Counted from the first letter of the stretch, positions 8,003-17,656 are shown. The stretch: DNA of 64,000 bases from UBA6244 sp963676875 (GCA_963676875.1 OY781436.1:558001-622000); one strand, 5' to 3'. Made by a program: numbers and translations. The notes: generated from the letters alone by a model not told the origin.

Positions 8003-9850
8003 CTAGTCGTTTAAAAGTTCATTAACCTTGTCTTTCAATTCGGCCACCATAAAGGGCAATCCCTGAATTTTATTGTACTGCTCGTACCTGAATTCCGGGA
8101 ACTGCATTCTGAGGTAGTTAACAAACTGACCCATATTAATTTCGCACACAAGAATCTTCTTGTACCTTGAAAGAATATCGCGGGTATTGAGTGGCAGTGG
8201 CATGATATATTTAAAATGTGCCAAACTTACCGATTTACCTTCGTTTCTTAATTCTTCGATGGCGGTGAGCATAACACCGTAGGTTCCACCCCAACTTACT
8301 ACCAGCACGTCGGCCTCGTCGTCACCAATAACTTCCTGAGCAGGAATATAGTTGGCTACACGATTCACCTTTTCGAGTCGGTATTCGCTCATGCGTTGGT
8401 GATTCATGGGATCGTGACTTACGTTTCCTGAAATGTCATCCTTTTCCAGTCCTCCTACACGATGGCGCAGTCCCGGTGTTCCGGGCAATGCCCATCGACG
8501 ACTCAGGGTTTCAGGATTTCTTTTGAATGGTTTGTAGTCGGGATCGTTGGCTCCAACAATGGGAGGAGTAATAGTAGGCATATCTGCCATTTTGGGAATT
8601 TTAAACACCTCTGAACCATTGGCTATAGAACCATCGGTGAGTAAAATTACCGGAGTCATGTGTTCCAGCGTGAGTTTACTTGCTTCAAAAGCAGCGTAAA
8701 AACAATCTGACGGGCTTAAAGCAGACATCACAATTACGGGAGCTTCGCCATTTCTGCCAAAAAGTGCCTGATACAAGTCGGATTGTTCAGATTTGGTGGG
8801 CAATCCGGTGGAAGGACCTCCGCGTTGCACGTCCACAATAACGATGGGCAATTCGGTCATAACAGCCAAGCCAATGGCTTCGCTTTTAAGCGAGAGGCCA
8901 GGACCTGATGTAGAGGTAACGGGCAGTGAACCGGCATAGGCAGCTCCAATGGTGGAGACAATACCTGCGATTTCGTCTTCTGCTTGAAAAGCCACAGCTC
9001 CCAGTTCTTTATGTTTACTTAATTCCTGCAAAATTTCGGAGGCGGGCGTAATAGGATAGGAACCCAAAAACAAGTTGATGTTGGCTCTTTCGGCTGCTGC
9101 CAATAGCCCCCATGCAGTGGCAAGATTTCCGGTAACATTACGATACCTGCCCTTTTTAAGGTCGGCAGGCTCCACCTTATATGTATTGGCAAACGCTTCA
9201 ATGGTATCGCCAAAATGATAACCGGCGGTTAGCACGGCTTTGTTGGCTTCAACTATGAGCGGATTGGCTTTAAATTTTTGTTCAAAAAAAGTGAAGGTTT
9301 TGGTATAATCGCGATTGAACATATAATACACGATACCCAAAGCAAACATATTTTTCGATTTTTGAGCTGATTTGTTATCGAGGTTCAACTCTTTAACTGC
9401 CTCCTTGGTCATGGTGGCGATGGGTGCCTGAACCACGATGTGTCCGTCGAGGGTTCCATCGGTAAGCGGATTGGAACTATAACCTGCTTTGTCAAGATTT
9501 TTATCTGTAAAAGCGTCGCTGTCAACAATAATAATGGCTTCGTTGGTGATCCAGTTCATGTTGGCTTTTAAGGAAGCCGGGTTCATGGCTATCAACACAT
9601 CAGCCAAATCGCCTGAAGTGTGGATGTCAACTTGCCCAAAATGAATTTGGAAACCCGATACACCTGATACCGTTCCCTGTGGAGCTCTGATCTCTGCCGG
9701 ATAGTCAGGAAAGGTGGCAAAATCATTCCCTGCAAAAGCTGTTGAATCTGAGAAAAGATTTCCGGTAAGCTGCATTCCATCTCCGGAATCACCCGCAAAA
9801 CGAATAACGGCTTTCTTTAGTTCAACTACTCTGTCTTTTTTGGATGTCAT
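8003..9850 (-). CDS. korA: 2-oxoacid:ferredoxin oxidoreductase, fused gamma-alpha subunit
   Basis: 615 residues. The N-terminal part (about 8-195) is the gamma domain, starting VIRFAGDSGDGMQLTGNLFS. The rest is the alpha (pyrimidine-binding) subunit. Alpha motifs are LGSYPITPASEILQEL near 270, the SGPGLSLKSEAIGLAV stretch, and VQRGGPSTGLPTKSEQSDL near 345. The C-terminal domain ends with VCEINMGQFVNYLRMQFPEF. With korB it forms the heterodimeric enzyme of the reductive/oxidative TCA node. A near-ideal promoter lies just upstream. The partner electron carrier is probably the small ferredoxin encoded divergently at 10279; this is inferred from position. Confidence 0.93.
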   Translation of the reverse strand: MTSKKDRVVELKKAVIRFAGDSGDGMQLTGNLFSDSTAFAGNDFATFPDYPAEIRAPQGTVSGVSGFQIHFGQVDIHTSGDLADVLIAMNPASLKANMNWITNEAIIIVDSDAFTDKNLDKAGYSSNPLTDGTLDGHIVVQAPIATMTKEAVKELNLDNKSAQKSKNMFALGIVYYMFNRDYTKTFTFFEQKFKANPLIVEANKAVLTAGYHFGDTIEAFANTYKVEPADLKKGRYRNVTGNLATAWGLLAAAERANINLFLGSYPITPASEILQELSKHKELGAVAFQAEDEIAGIVSTIGAAYAGSLPVTSTSGPGLSLKSEAIGLAVMTELPIVIVDVQRGGPSTGLPTKSEQSDLYQALFGRNGEAPVIVMSALSPSDCFYAAFEASKLTLEHMTPVILLTDGSIANGSEVFKIPKMADMPTITPPIVGANDPDYKPFKRNPETLSRRWALPGTPGLRHRVGGLEKDDISGNVSHDPMNHQRMSEYRLEKVNRVANYIPAQEVIGDDEADVLVVSWGGTYGVMLTAIEELRNEGKSVSLAHFKYIMPLPLNTRDILSRYKKILVCEINMGQFVNYLRMQFPEFRYEQYNKIQGLPFMVAELKDKVNELLND

Positions 9851-9874
9851 CTGAAATATTTTTTAAAATATGGA

Positions 9875-9903
9875 CAAAATTAAGCTTAATATTATTCAGA
9901 CAA
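9875..9903 (-). promoter_or_regulatory. Promoter of korAB
   Basis: Minus strand: TTG at 9903-9901, 18 bases of spacing, then TAATTTTG (9882-9875), matching the Bacteroidota TTG-N19-TAnnTTTG pattern. The ATG of korA is 24 bases downstream of the box. Confidence 0.7.
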
Positions 9904-10237
9904 ACCGATGTATTTAGGTTTTTTGCATGCCAAGTTTAAAATGAAGGTCGTAATCGATTGCGATATTTTTTTTAATGCTGTTTATCAACCATTTACAAAA
10001 CTTAGAAAGGGATATAAAATACGGCTCATTTCTTAAATAGAATAAGACTAAATTACAAACTACCTTTTGCCGGTAAGGTATTAATAAAAAAATGTCGGTG
10101 ATTACAATTTCATAACCACAACAAACACATAGCATCGTGAAAATATTTTAATTAGATTATTTCTAAACTAACCGCAAAACCCAACTTAATTCAAAAAAAA
10201 GCTTCCGATTTTGGCCGTGTACTAAAAACAATATATC

Positions 10238-10245
10238 TATATTTG
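10238..10245 (+). promoter_or_regulatory. -7 box of the ferredoxin gene
   Basis: TATATTTG fits TAnnTTTG exactly and lies 33 bases before the ATG at 10279. A TTG at 10211-10213 is slightly too far for an ideal -33 element. Confidence 0.55.
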
Positions 10246-10278
10246 CACCCAGTTATATTCAATAAAATAATTAGCGTT

Positions 10279-10446
10279 ATGGCTTATAAAATTAATGATG
10301 ATTGTACAGCTTGCGGCACTTGCATCGACGAATGCCCCGTTGAAGCTATTTCTGAAGGTGATATCTATGTAATTGATCCGGATTTGTGCACAGATTGTGG
10401 CGCTTGCGCCGATGTTTGTCCTGTTGAAGCAATTCACCCGGAATAA
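10279..10446 (+). CDS. 2[4Fe-4S] ferredoxin
   Basis: 55-residue clostridial-type ferredoxin. It has two cluster-binding motifs of the form CxxCxxCxxxCP: CTACGTCIDECP near 9-20 and CTDCGACADVCP near 37-48. The upstream in-frame codon at 10243 lies inside the -7 box, so the ATG at 10279 (MAYKINDDC) is the start. It is a low-potential one-electron carrier and the natural acceptor for the KorAB enzyme encoded divergently. It is monocistronic, with its own promoter and a strong terminator that separates it from sucA. Family assignment is certain; partnership with KorAB is inferred from position. Confidence 0.95.
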   Translation: MAYKINDDCTACGTCIDECPVEAISEGDIYVIDPDLCTDCGACADVCPVEAIHPE

Positions 10447-10465
10447 AGACATCCATTGTAAAAAA

Positions 10466-10510
10466 TTTCCCGACCGCGAATTCTTTGTTTTCCGGTCGGG
10501 GTTTTTTTTA
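10466..10510 (+). terminator. Terminator of the ferredoxin gene
   Basis: Perfect 8-bp stem CCCGACCG/CGGTCGGG (10469-10476 and 10493-10500) followed by eight or more T. An A-run precedes it, so it may also work in the reverse direction. Confidence 0.9.
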
Positions 10511-10563
10511 ATCAAAAACCCTATTTATAAACAATCTAAATTAACACTGCTTCAATAGTTTAG

Positions 10564-10571
10564 TAACTTTG
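10564..10571 (+). promoter_or_regulatory. -7 box of sucAB
   Basis: TAACTTTG matches TAnnTTTG and lies 24 bases before the ATG at 10596. It decides the start of sucA, because the longer TTG-initiated frame begins inside this box. Confidence 0.6.
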
Positions 10572-10595
10572 TTTGCTAATCCACATCAGTTACCC

Positions 10596-13448
10596 ATGGA
10601 CGATTACAGTTTTATACACAATGCCGACCCGGCCGTTATCGAATCACTTTACCAACAGTTTCTGTCTGACCCCAACTCGGTGGAAAAGGGCTGGCAGGCA
10701 TTCTTTAGCGGATTCGATCTGGCCCAAAAAAATTATCCCGTAAAAGGAAACTCCCAAACTACCTCCGACGAATTTAAGGTGTTAAACCTGATTGAAGATT
10801 ACCGCCGGAGAGGACATTTATTTACCAAAACAAACCCTGTCAGGAAACGCCGAAACTACGCTCCCACCCTCGATATCCAGAACTACGGATTAACAACAGC
10901 AGACCTTGAACGAAAATTCTTTGCCGGCGAAAAACTTGGCATTGGCGAAGCAAAACTGAAAGACATCGTTGGCTTCCTGAACGAAACCTATTGTCGCTCA
11001 ATTGGTGTCGAGTACCTCTTTATCAGGGATTTGGAGATGGTGAAATGGTTGCAGACACGCTTTGAAACCACCCGCAATCATCCTGATTATTCGTCCGAAG
11101 AAAAAAAATACATCCTCACCAAATTGCTTCGCGGGGTTCATTTTGAAAAATTCCTTCAAAAGAAATTCCCCGGCCAAAAACGGTTTTCTCTGGAGGGTGC
11201 AGAGTCACTGATTCCTGCCCTCGATGCCGTGATGGAAAAAGGCTCCGAACTGGGCATCAAAGAATTTATCATTGGTATGCCACACCGCGGTCGCTTGAAT
11301 GTTCTGGCCAATATACTTAGAAAACCCTATCAGGCCATTTTCTCCGAATTTGAGGGTGTGGAATATGATGATGAAGCACTTTTGGGCGATGTAAAATACC
11401 ATTTGGGTTATACCATCCAGCGCAAATCGAGCAACGGCAAGGAAGTAAAATTTACGCTCACGCCCAACCCATCGCATTTGGAGGCTGTTGACCCTATTGT
11501 GGAAGGTATAACACGAGCCAAAATTGATGAAATCCATCATGGCGACAAAAATGTAATAGCCCCCATTCTCATCCATGGTGATGCCTCCATTGCCGGTCAG
11601 GGAGTGGTCTATGAAGTATTGCAGATGCAAGATTTGAAAGGATATTCCACGGGAGGCACCATCCATTTGGTAATCAACAATCAGATTGGTTTTACTACCG
11701 ACTACCTGGATGCGCGCTCGTCCACCTATTGCACCGATATCGCTAAAATTACCCTCTCCCCTGTTTTCCATGTAAATGGCGATGACCCTGAAGCCGTGGT
11801 GTTTAGCGTTCAAACTGCCATGGAATTCAGAAACAAATTCCATAAAGATGTGTTTATCGATATCCTTTGCTACCGCAAATATGGTCACAACGAAGGTGAT
11901 GAGCCCCGATTTACGCAACCCATCCTTTACAAAGCAATCGAGAAGCATCCCGATCCATACGAGATTTACAAAAAAGAACTCATCGAACAGGGCGTTACCA
12001 CCGCGGAAGCTTGCCAACAGGAAGAAGATCAGCTAAACAAAAAGCTGGAAGAAAACCTGGAAAAAGCCCACGAGCACAAACGTACTACCATCGACAGTTT
12101 TTTAGCTGAAACGTGGAAGGATATTCGTCGTGCTACCGATGAAGATTTTCTGGAATCGCCCGATACATCTATCACGCAGGAAGAACTGGAATTAATTTCA
12201 GATAAAATCACGGCGCTTCCAGAAGGGAAAAAATTCTTCAGAAAAACCGTCCGTTTGCAAGAACAGCGAAGAAAATCGGTGATGGAAGACGGCAAGCTGG
12301 ATTGGGCCATGGGCGAATTGCTAGCCTATGGAAGTTTGGTAAACAAAGGAATTTCTGTACGGCTGAGTGGTCAGGATGTGGAGCGTGGCACCTTTTCGCA
12401 CCGCCATTCCGTGTTGCGTATCGAAGATTCTGAAGACAAGTATGTTCCGTTGAATCATATTAGCGATAATCAGGCTAAATTTGAGGTGTATAATTCCAAC
12501 CTTTCTGAGTATGGTGTTCTTGGGTTTGAATATGGATATGCCCTGGCATCACCACACAAACTCACCATTTGGGAGGCACAGTTTGGCGATTTTGCCAACA
12601 CAGCTCAGGTAATTTTCGACCAGTTTATCAGCAGTGCCGAAGACAAATGGAATGTGATGAACGACCTCGTGGTATTGTTGCCTCACGGCTACGAAGGACA
12701 GGGTCCCGAACATTCGAGTGCCCGCATGGAACGGTACCTTACTTTAGCTGCCGAAAACAATATGCAGATAGCCAATTGTACCACTCCGGCCAACTTTTTC
12801 CATCTGCTCAGGCGGCAATTGTACCGCCCGTTCAGAAAGCCGCTGATTGTATTCACACCTAAAAGTTTGTTGCGCCATCCTCTCTGTGTTTCTCCATTGG
12901 AAGATTTCACTCAGGGGAAATTCAGGGAGGTAATTGATGATGAAACTGCCGATCCGACTAAGGTAAACAAGCTCGTGTTGTGCAACGGAAAACTATATTA
13001 CGATTTGCTTGCCGAACGCGAAAAGCTTAACAATCAACATATCGCATTGGTTCGTGTGGAACAGCTGTATCCCTTCCCCATCGAGCAAATTATGGCCATT
13101 CATGCCAAATACAACAAAGCCAAAACCCATATCTGGGCACAGGAAGAACCTGCCAACATGGGCGCATGGAATTTTGTATATCAGGCACTTTCCAACCTGG
13201 TGCCCATCAAGGTGATTGCCCGACCAGCCAGTGGAAGTCCGGCCACGGGATCAGGCAAGTTCCATGTGATACGCCACCAAAAAATCCTCGATAAAGTGAT
13301 GGGCGAATGTAATTGTCCCTATCTGGAAGATTCGTGTCAGATGGCCTGTATCGGCAACAAATGGAAGCAATTTGAAAAAGAGTTGGAAGACCTGAACATG
13401 GACAAAATGGACTCCAAATACCATTCGGGCGTAAAACCCTTGGTATAA
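10596..13448 (+). CDS. sucA: 2-oxoglutarate dehydrogenase E1 component
   Basis: 950 residues, the normal E1o length. It decarboxylates 2-oxoglutarate with TPP and passes the succinyl group to the lipoyl arm of SucB. The N-terminal motif is YSFIHNADPAVIESLYQQF. The E1 core shows GMPHRGRLNVLANI near 230, HVNGDDPEAVVF near 390 and CYRKYGHNEGDEPRFTQP near 425. The transketolase-like C-terminal half has SGQDVERGTFSHRHSVL near 590, LPHGYEGQGPEHSSARMER near 690 and WAQEEPANMGAWNF near 850. The ATG at 10596 is chosen because of the promoter box just upstream. It is followed by sucB after 38 bases. The E3 (lpd) gene is not in the window. A ferredoxin-linked alternative for the same reaction is encoded next door. 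Confidence 0.97.
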   Translation: MDDYSFIHNADPAVIESLYQQFLSDPNSVEKGWQAFFSGFDLAQKNYPVKGNSQTTSDEFKVLNLIEDYRRRGHLFTKTNPVRKRRNYAPTLDIQNYGLTTADLERKFFAGEKLGIGEAKLKDIVGFLNETYCRSIGVEYLFIRDLEMVKWLQTRFETTRNHPDYSSEEKKYILTKLLRGVHFEKFLQKKFPGQKRFSLEGAESLIPALDAVMEKGSELGIKEFIIGMPHRGRLNVLANILRKPYQAIFSEFEGVEYDDEALLGDVKYHLGYTIQRKSSNGKEVKFTLTPNPSHLEAVDPIVEGITRAKIDEIHHGDKNVIAPILIHGDASIAGQGVVYEVLQMQDLKGYSTGGTIHLVINNQIGFTTDYLDARSSTYCTDIAKITLSPVFHVNGDDPEAVVFSVQTAMEFRNKFHKDVFIDILCYRKYGHNEGDEPRFTQPILYKAIEKHPDPYEIYKKELIEQGVTTAEACQQEEDQLNKKLEENLEKAHEHKRTTIDSFLAETWKDIRRATDEDFLESPDTSITQEELELISDKITALPEGKKFFRKTVRLQEQRRKSVMEDGKLDWAMGELLAYGSLVNKGISVRLSGQDVERGTFSHRHSVLRIEDSEDKYVPLNHISDNQAKFEVYNSNLSEYGVLGFEYGYALASPHKLTIWEAQFGDFANTAQVIFDQFISSAEDKWNVMNDLVVLLPHGYEGQGPEHSSARMERYLTLAAENNMQIANCTTPANFFHLLRRQLYRPFRKPLIVFTPKSLLRHPLCVSPLEDFTQGKFREVIDDETADPTKVNKLVLCNGKLYYDLLAEREKLNNQHIALVRVEQLYPFPIEQIMAIHAKYNKAKTHIWAQEEPANMGAWNFVYQALSNLVPIKVIARPASGSPATGSGKFHVIRHQKILDKVMGECNCPYLEDSCQMACIGNKWKQFEKELEDLNMDKMDSKYHSGVKPLV

Positions 13449-13486
13449 TTGAAAATTTGATGATAAATCTTTGAAAAAGTAAGATC

Positions 13487-14770
13487 ATGATAGTAGAAAT
13501 AAAAGTTCCCACCCCGGGAGAATCCATAACCGAAGTACAGATTGCCGGTTGGCTCGTTACCGACGGACAACAAGTGGGCACCGATGATGAAGTGGTAGAA
13601 ATTGATTCGGACAAAGCCACACTGAGTGTTTCTGCCGGAGCAGAGGGCAAAATTACCATCTTGGTTGAGGAAGGCGCTACAGTAGAAGTTAACTCGGTAA
13701 TCGCCACCATCGACACCGAAGCACAAGGCACAGTTTCAGAAAAAGCTCCTGCACAAAAAGCACCCGAAAAACCAAAAGAATCCGCACCGGCCAAAACAAC
13801 AACATCCGAATCAAAACCGGAACCCAACGTGGATGCCAGCAAGTCATTCGACAACCTGCACCTTTCGCCTTTGGCCAAAAAACTTATGGAAACACAGGAG
13901 ATGACCGAAGCCGAGTTCATCGACTTTTACAAACATTACCGGGTTGGTAAAAAGGATGTGGAATTTGCCCTGGAAAATAAGGACACCTTAACAAAAAGGG
14001 ATTCCTCTTCACCGGCTTTCGCCGGCCATTGGACCGGACAACGCAACATGCAAACCACCAACATGTCGCCCCTGCGCAAAAAGTTGGCTGCACGATTGGT
14101 ATCGGTGAAAAATGAAACCGCCATGCTCACCACCTTTAACGAAGTGAACATGACGCCTATCATGAACCTTCGGGCAAAATACAAGGAAGCGTTCAAAGAA
14201 AAACATGGGGTTGGATTGGGGTTTATGTCGTTTTTTACCAAAGCCGTTACCGAAGCCATGGCATTCTTCCCACAGATTAACTCCCAAATAAAGGATGACC
14301 AAATTGCTCATTTTGAATATGTGGATGTGAGCATTGCTGTGAGCGCCCCCAAAGGTTTGGTGGTTCCGGTTATTAGAAATGCTGAAATGCTGTCGTTAGC
14401 AGAAATTGAAAATGCCATTAAAGAACTGGCTACCAAAGCCCGCGACAACAAACTGAGCTTGGAAGAAATGCAGGGAGGTACTTTCACCATCACCAACGGA
14501 GGTGTTTTTGGCAGCATGATGTCCACACCCATTATTAACCCACCTCAAAGTGCCATTCTGGGGATGCACAATATTGTGGAACGCCCCATTGCCGTTGACG
14601 GGAAAGTGGAAATTCATCCCATGATGTACATCGCCCTTTCGTACGACCACCGAATCATTGACGGAAAAGAATCGGTGGGCTTTTTAGTCAAAATAAAGGA
14701 ACTGCTGGAACATCCCGAAAACATGCTTTTCGGAAGCAAATCGCCAACAGAAATACTGTTGGGTTTGTAA
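13487..14770 (+). CDS. sucB: 2-oxoglutarate dehydrogenase E2, dihydrolipoyl succinyltransferase
   Basis: 427 residues. It carries the lipoyl arm and transfers the succinyl group to CoA. The N-terminal lipoyl domain (1-77) has the modified lysine in EIDSDKATL (Lys43). An Ala/Pro/Lys/Glu-rich linker runs from about 85 to 118. A peripheral-subunit-binding domain starts LSPLAKKLMETQEMTEAEF. The catalytic domain ends with SYDHRIIDGKESVGFL, containing the HxxxDG active-site motif (His388, Asp392). ITNGGVFGSMMSTPIINPPQ is the usual core signature. It lies 38 bases after sucA, presumably in one transcript. The spacing and common direction support a sucAB operon without lpd. Confidence 0.97.
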   Translation: MIVEIKVPTPGESITEVQIAGWLVTDGQQVGTDDEVVEIDSDKATLSVSAGAEGKITILVEEGATVEVNSVIATIDTEAQGTVSEKAPAQKAPEKPKESAPAKTTTSESKPEPNVDASKSFDNLHLSPLAKKLMETQEMTEAEFIDFYKHYRVGKKDVEFALENKDTLTKRDSSSPAFAGHWTGQRNMQTTNMSPLRKKLAARLVSVKNETAMLTTFNEVNMTPIMNLRAKYKEAFKEKHGVGLGFMSFFTKAVTEAMAFFPQINSQIKDDQIAHFEYVDVSIAVSAPKGLVVPVIRNAEMLSLAEIENAIKELATKARDNKLSLEEMQGGTFTITNGGVFGSMMSTPIINPPQSAILGMHNIVERPIAVDGKVEIHPMMYIALSYDHRIIDGKESVGFLVKIKELLEHPENMLFGSKSPTEILLGL

Positions 14771-14822
14771 CATTGGTTTGCTGAAATTGCTTTTTTCTGG
14801 CAAATAAAAATAATTTACACCC

Positions 14823-15992
14823 ATGGTGACCAAGCGCCTGTTTCACTGGCCAAAAGTACTGATACTGTCCTCTGCACATTTTCTTCACGATGTGTATTCC
14901 AGTTTTTTGCCACCGCTTTTACCATTGATTATCAGTAAATTTAACCTTTCACTTACCTCGGCAAGTTTGTTGTTGATGCTGCAGCGATTGCCTTCGTTAC
15001 TCAGTTTGTTTGTGGGAGCCGTAGCACATAAACTTCCCTGGAGGTTGTTGATTATTCTTACCCCATTGGTTACAGCTGTTTGCGGCAGTCTTTTAGGGTT
15101 AGCTCCCAACTTGGTGATATTGGGTTCGTTGCTGGTAACCATGGGCATCAGTTCGGCACTTTTTCATGTGCCTGCGCCGGTAGTCATCCGCTATTACAGC
15201 GGAAACCAATCGGGCAAAGGCATGAGCTGGTACATGGTGGGTGGTGAAGGGGCGCGTATGGTGGGACCTATTCTTATTGTGGCGGCCGTATCGTGGTGGA
15301 CCCTGGAAGGAACCTGGCGACTTATTTTTCCGGCCATCGTGTTCAGCCTGATCCTGCAAATCATGTTGGAGAAACGGTCATATCAATCGCAAGAACAACA
15401 AAGCCTGCCTCCGGGAGCCTGGTGGCGTACCTTAAAGGAATTTGCACCATTTCTACTCAGTTTGGGGTTTTACATGTTGTTTAGATCGGTGATGAAAGCT
15501 TCGCTGGCCACTTTTTTGCCTACCTATCTAGGCATGAAAGGCAATACATTGATTACCGGAGCCATTGCTTTGTCCATACTGCAGGGAGCAGCCGCATTTG
15601 GCAGTTTTATTTCAGGAGGCATTTCTGATAAAATCGGGCGGTTTAAATCGTTGATATTTTTGGCGTTAAGCTCACCTATTTTCATGCTGGCCTTTGTGTA
15701 TTCCGGATTTGGTGTTCAGATGGTTTTACTGGTTGCGCTGGGCATCCTGCTTTACGCCACTAGCCCCATTTTGCTGGCTTTGGTATTGGAACAAGGCAGT
15801 AAACAACCCGCTATGATGAATGCCGGATTTACCACCATCAACTTCATTACCAATGCCATCGCTGTGATTTCTACAGGATTTATGGGCGACATGGTAGGAC
15901 TAGACACCACCTTTAAGATTGCTGCTTTTTTGGCTTTTGGCGCTTTTCCGGCTGCGTTGGTTTTAAGGAGATACAGTTTAATCAAGCGATAA
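14823..15992 (+). CDS. MFS transporter, fosmidomycin-resistance (Fsr) type
   Basis: 389 residues with about 12 hydrophobic segments. The N-terminal LSSAHFLHDVYSSFLPPLLP is the hallmark first helix of the Fsr-like MFS exporters. GISSALFHVPAPVVIRYYSG and GMSWYMVGGEGARMVGPIL in the first half, and GAAAFGSFISGGISDKIGR in the second, fit the same family. It probably exports small organic compounds in exchange for protons; the substrate is unknown. It starts 52 bases after sucB and may be read through from it. No clear TAnnTTTG box precedes it. The name in related genomes comes from drug resistance, but a physiological role is not established. Confidence 0.85.
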   Translation: MVTKRLFHWPKVLILSSAHFLHDVYSSFLPPLLPLIISKFNLSLTSASLLLMLQRLPSLLSLFVGAVAHKLPWRLLIILTPLVTAVCGSLLGLAPNLVILGSLLVTMGISSALFHVPAPVVIRYYSGNQSGKGMSWYMVGGEGARMVGPILIVAAVSWWTLEGTWRLIFPAIVFSLILQIMLEKRSYQSQEQQSLPPGAWWRTLKEFAPFLLSLGFYMLFRSVMKASLATFLPTYLGMKGNTLITGAIALSILQGAAAFGSFISGGISDKIGRFKSLIFLALSSPIFMLAFVYSGFGVQMVLLVALGILLYATSPILLALVLEQGSKQPAMMNAGFTTINFITNAIAVISTGFMGDMVGLDTTFKIAAFLAFGAFPAALVLRRYSLIKR

Positions 15993-16040
15993 AAAGGCTA
16001 AAAGTTTGGGAGTAATTAGGATGGTGTTATTGGGAAGCAC

Positions 16041-16048
16041 TACCTTTG
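16041..16048 (+). promoter_or_regulatory. -7 box of nadB
   Basis: TACCTTTG, a perfect and very typical Bacteroidota box, 14 bases before the ATG at 16063. It implies a leader of only about 9 bases and excludes the longer in-frame start at 16006. Confidence 0.6.
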
Positions 16049-16062
16049 CAAAAACAATAACC

Positions 16063-17631
16063 ATGCGTCGAAAAGTTGACTTTTTAGTGATTGGCTCCGG
16101 AATGGCCGGTTTGATTTACGCCCTGAAAGTGGCCGATCACGGCAGTGTTTTTCTTTTGTCGAAATCTTCCATGGACGACACTGCCACCAGCTATGCACAG
16201 GGTGGAATTGCCGCCGTGATGTATTCGCCCGACAACTACGAAAAACATTTTAACGACACCATTTCCGCCGGAGCGGGTCACAACAACGAACATATTGTAC
16301 GTATCACCATCAACGAAGGAACCGAACGGGTAAAAGAGCTGATTGAATGGGGTACACACTTCGACCGCGAAGAATCGGGCAGGTATGCCCTGGCCAAAGA
16401 AGGCGGTCATTCGGAATATCGAATTTTGCACCACAAGGACAATACCGGCTTCGAAATTCAACGTGCCCTCGGAAAAAAAGTAAAGAACCATCCCAACATC
16501 ACCGTTCTGGAGGATTATTTCTCCATCGACCTCATCACCCAACATCATCTGGGTAAATTGGTAAAGCAAAGCCACGACAACATTCAATGCTACGGAGTGT
16601 ATGCGCTAAACAAACACACCAAACGCATCGAAACCATTCTGGCCAAAACTACCATGATTGCCACCGGCGGTATCGGCAACATTTATCAAACTACCACCAA
16701 TCCAACATTCAGCACGGGCGACGGCATAGCCATGGCTTACCGTGCCAAGGCCAAAATTGAAAACCTGGAGTTTGTACAATTTCATCCAACCTCGCTGTAT
16801 AATCCGGGCGAAAAACCCTCGTTTTTAATTACCGAAGCCATGCGGGGCGCAGGTGCCTTTTTGGTTACCCGAAAAGGGGAAAAGTTTATGGACAAATATG
16901 ATCCGCGTGGCTCGCTCGCCCCCCGGGATATCGTGGCACGTGCCATCGACAACGAACTCAAACTTTCGGGTGACGAATATGTATATCTGGATGCGCGCGG
17001 TATCGAGAAAAGGGAGATTCTCAACCACTTCCCTACGATTTATGCCAAATGTTTAACCATTGGCATCGATATCACCAAAGAGATGATTCCCGTAGTTCCG
17101 GCAGCACATTACAGCTGTGGGGGTATCACCACCGACGAATACGGTCAAACAAGCATTAATCACTTGTTTGCTTCCGGTGAAGTTGCCAACACCGGACTTC
17201 ACGGAGCTAACCGTTTAGCTTCCAATTCATTGCTTGAATCAGCTGTATTTTCACACCGGGCTGCTATACTGGCCAGAAAAAATATCGCTGACATCGAATT
17301 CGAAGAAAGGGTTCCCGATTGGAATGACGAAGGACTGATTATGAATGAAGAGATGATTCTGATTACCCAATCGAAAAAGGAGCTGCAGTCCATCATGTCC
17401 AACTACGTGGGCATCGTTAGGTCGAATCTTAGGTTGAAACGTGCTTTCGACCGACTGGAAATCATCTACAAAGAAACGGAAGAACTTTACAACAACTCCT
17501 TGCTTTCGGAACCCATTTGCGAATTGCGTAACATGATCAATGTAGCTTATGTGGTGATAAAACTGGCCATGCGCCGTAAAGAAAGCATCGGATTACACTA
17601 CAACCTAAACTACCCACCTCAGTTAAAATAA
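16063..17631 (+). CDS. nadB: L-aspartate oxidase
   Basis: 522 residues. This flavoenzyme oxidises L-aspartate to iminoaspartate, the first step of de novo NAD synthesis, with O2 or fumarate as acceptor. Visible motifs are the FAD-binding VDFLVIGSGMAGLIYAL, TSYAQGGIAAVM, FVQFHPTSLY near 235, TEAMRGAGAFLVTRKGEKFM, the catalytic-region PAAHYSCGGITTDEYGQT, and LHGANRLASNSLLE near 385. The C-terminal helical domain is present, so it is full length. NadB rather than fumarate reductase is indicated by the length and the AHYSCGGI context. nadA and nadC are not adjacent. The start follows from the -7 box at 16041-16048. Confidence 0.95.
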   Translation: MRRKVDFLVIGSGMAGLIYALKVADHGSVFLLSKSSMDDTATSYAQGGIAAVMYSPDNYEKHFNDTISAGAGHNNEHIVRITINEGTERVKELIEWGTHFDREESGRYALAKEGGHSEYRILHHKDNTGFEIQRALGKKVKNHPNITVLEDYFSIDLITQHHLGKLVKQSHDNIQCYGVYALNKHTKRIETILAKTTMIATGGIGNIYQTTTNPTFSTGDGIAMAYRAKAKIENLEFVQFHPTSLYNPGEKPSFLITEAMRGAGAFLVTRKGEKFMDKYDPRGSLAPRDIVARAIDNELKLSGDEYVYLDARGIEKREILNHFPTIYAKCLTIGIDITKEMIPVVPAAHYSCGGITTDEYGQTSINHLFASGEVANTGLHGANRLASNSLLESAVFSHRAAILARKNIADIEFEERVPDWNDEGLIMNEEMILITQSKKELQSIMSNYVGIVRSNLRLKRAFDRLEIIYKETEELYNNSLLSEPICELRNMINVAYVVIKLAMRRKESIGLHYNLNYPPQLK

Positions 17632-17656
17632 TTATAACCAACTCAATTTCAAGATT

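Larger units (their letters stand above)
9851..10278. other. Divergent intergenic region between korAB and the ferredoxin gene
   Basis: 428 bases without a supportable gene. It contains the korA promoter on the left and the ferredoxin promoter on the right. The middle is AT-rich, with a small hairpin at 10061-10080 (arms TACCTT/AAGGTA). Open frames here have neither a ribosome site nor protein-like composition. Confidence 0.6.

Noticed and set aside
9914..10135. 73-codon frame between korA and the ferredoxin gene
   Set aside because: Lies across an AT-rich regulatory region; no ribosome site and not protein-like.
11205..12017. Long open frame on the minus strand inside sucA (270 codons)
   Set aside because: Antisense to a highly conserved gene; composition mirrors the codon use of sucA and no start site or motif supports it.
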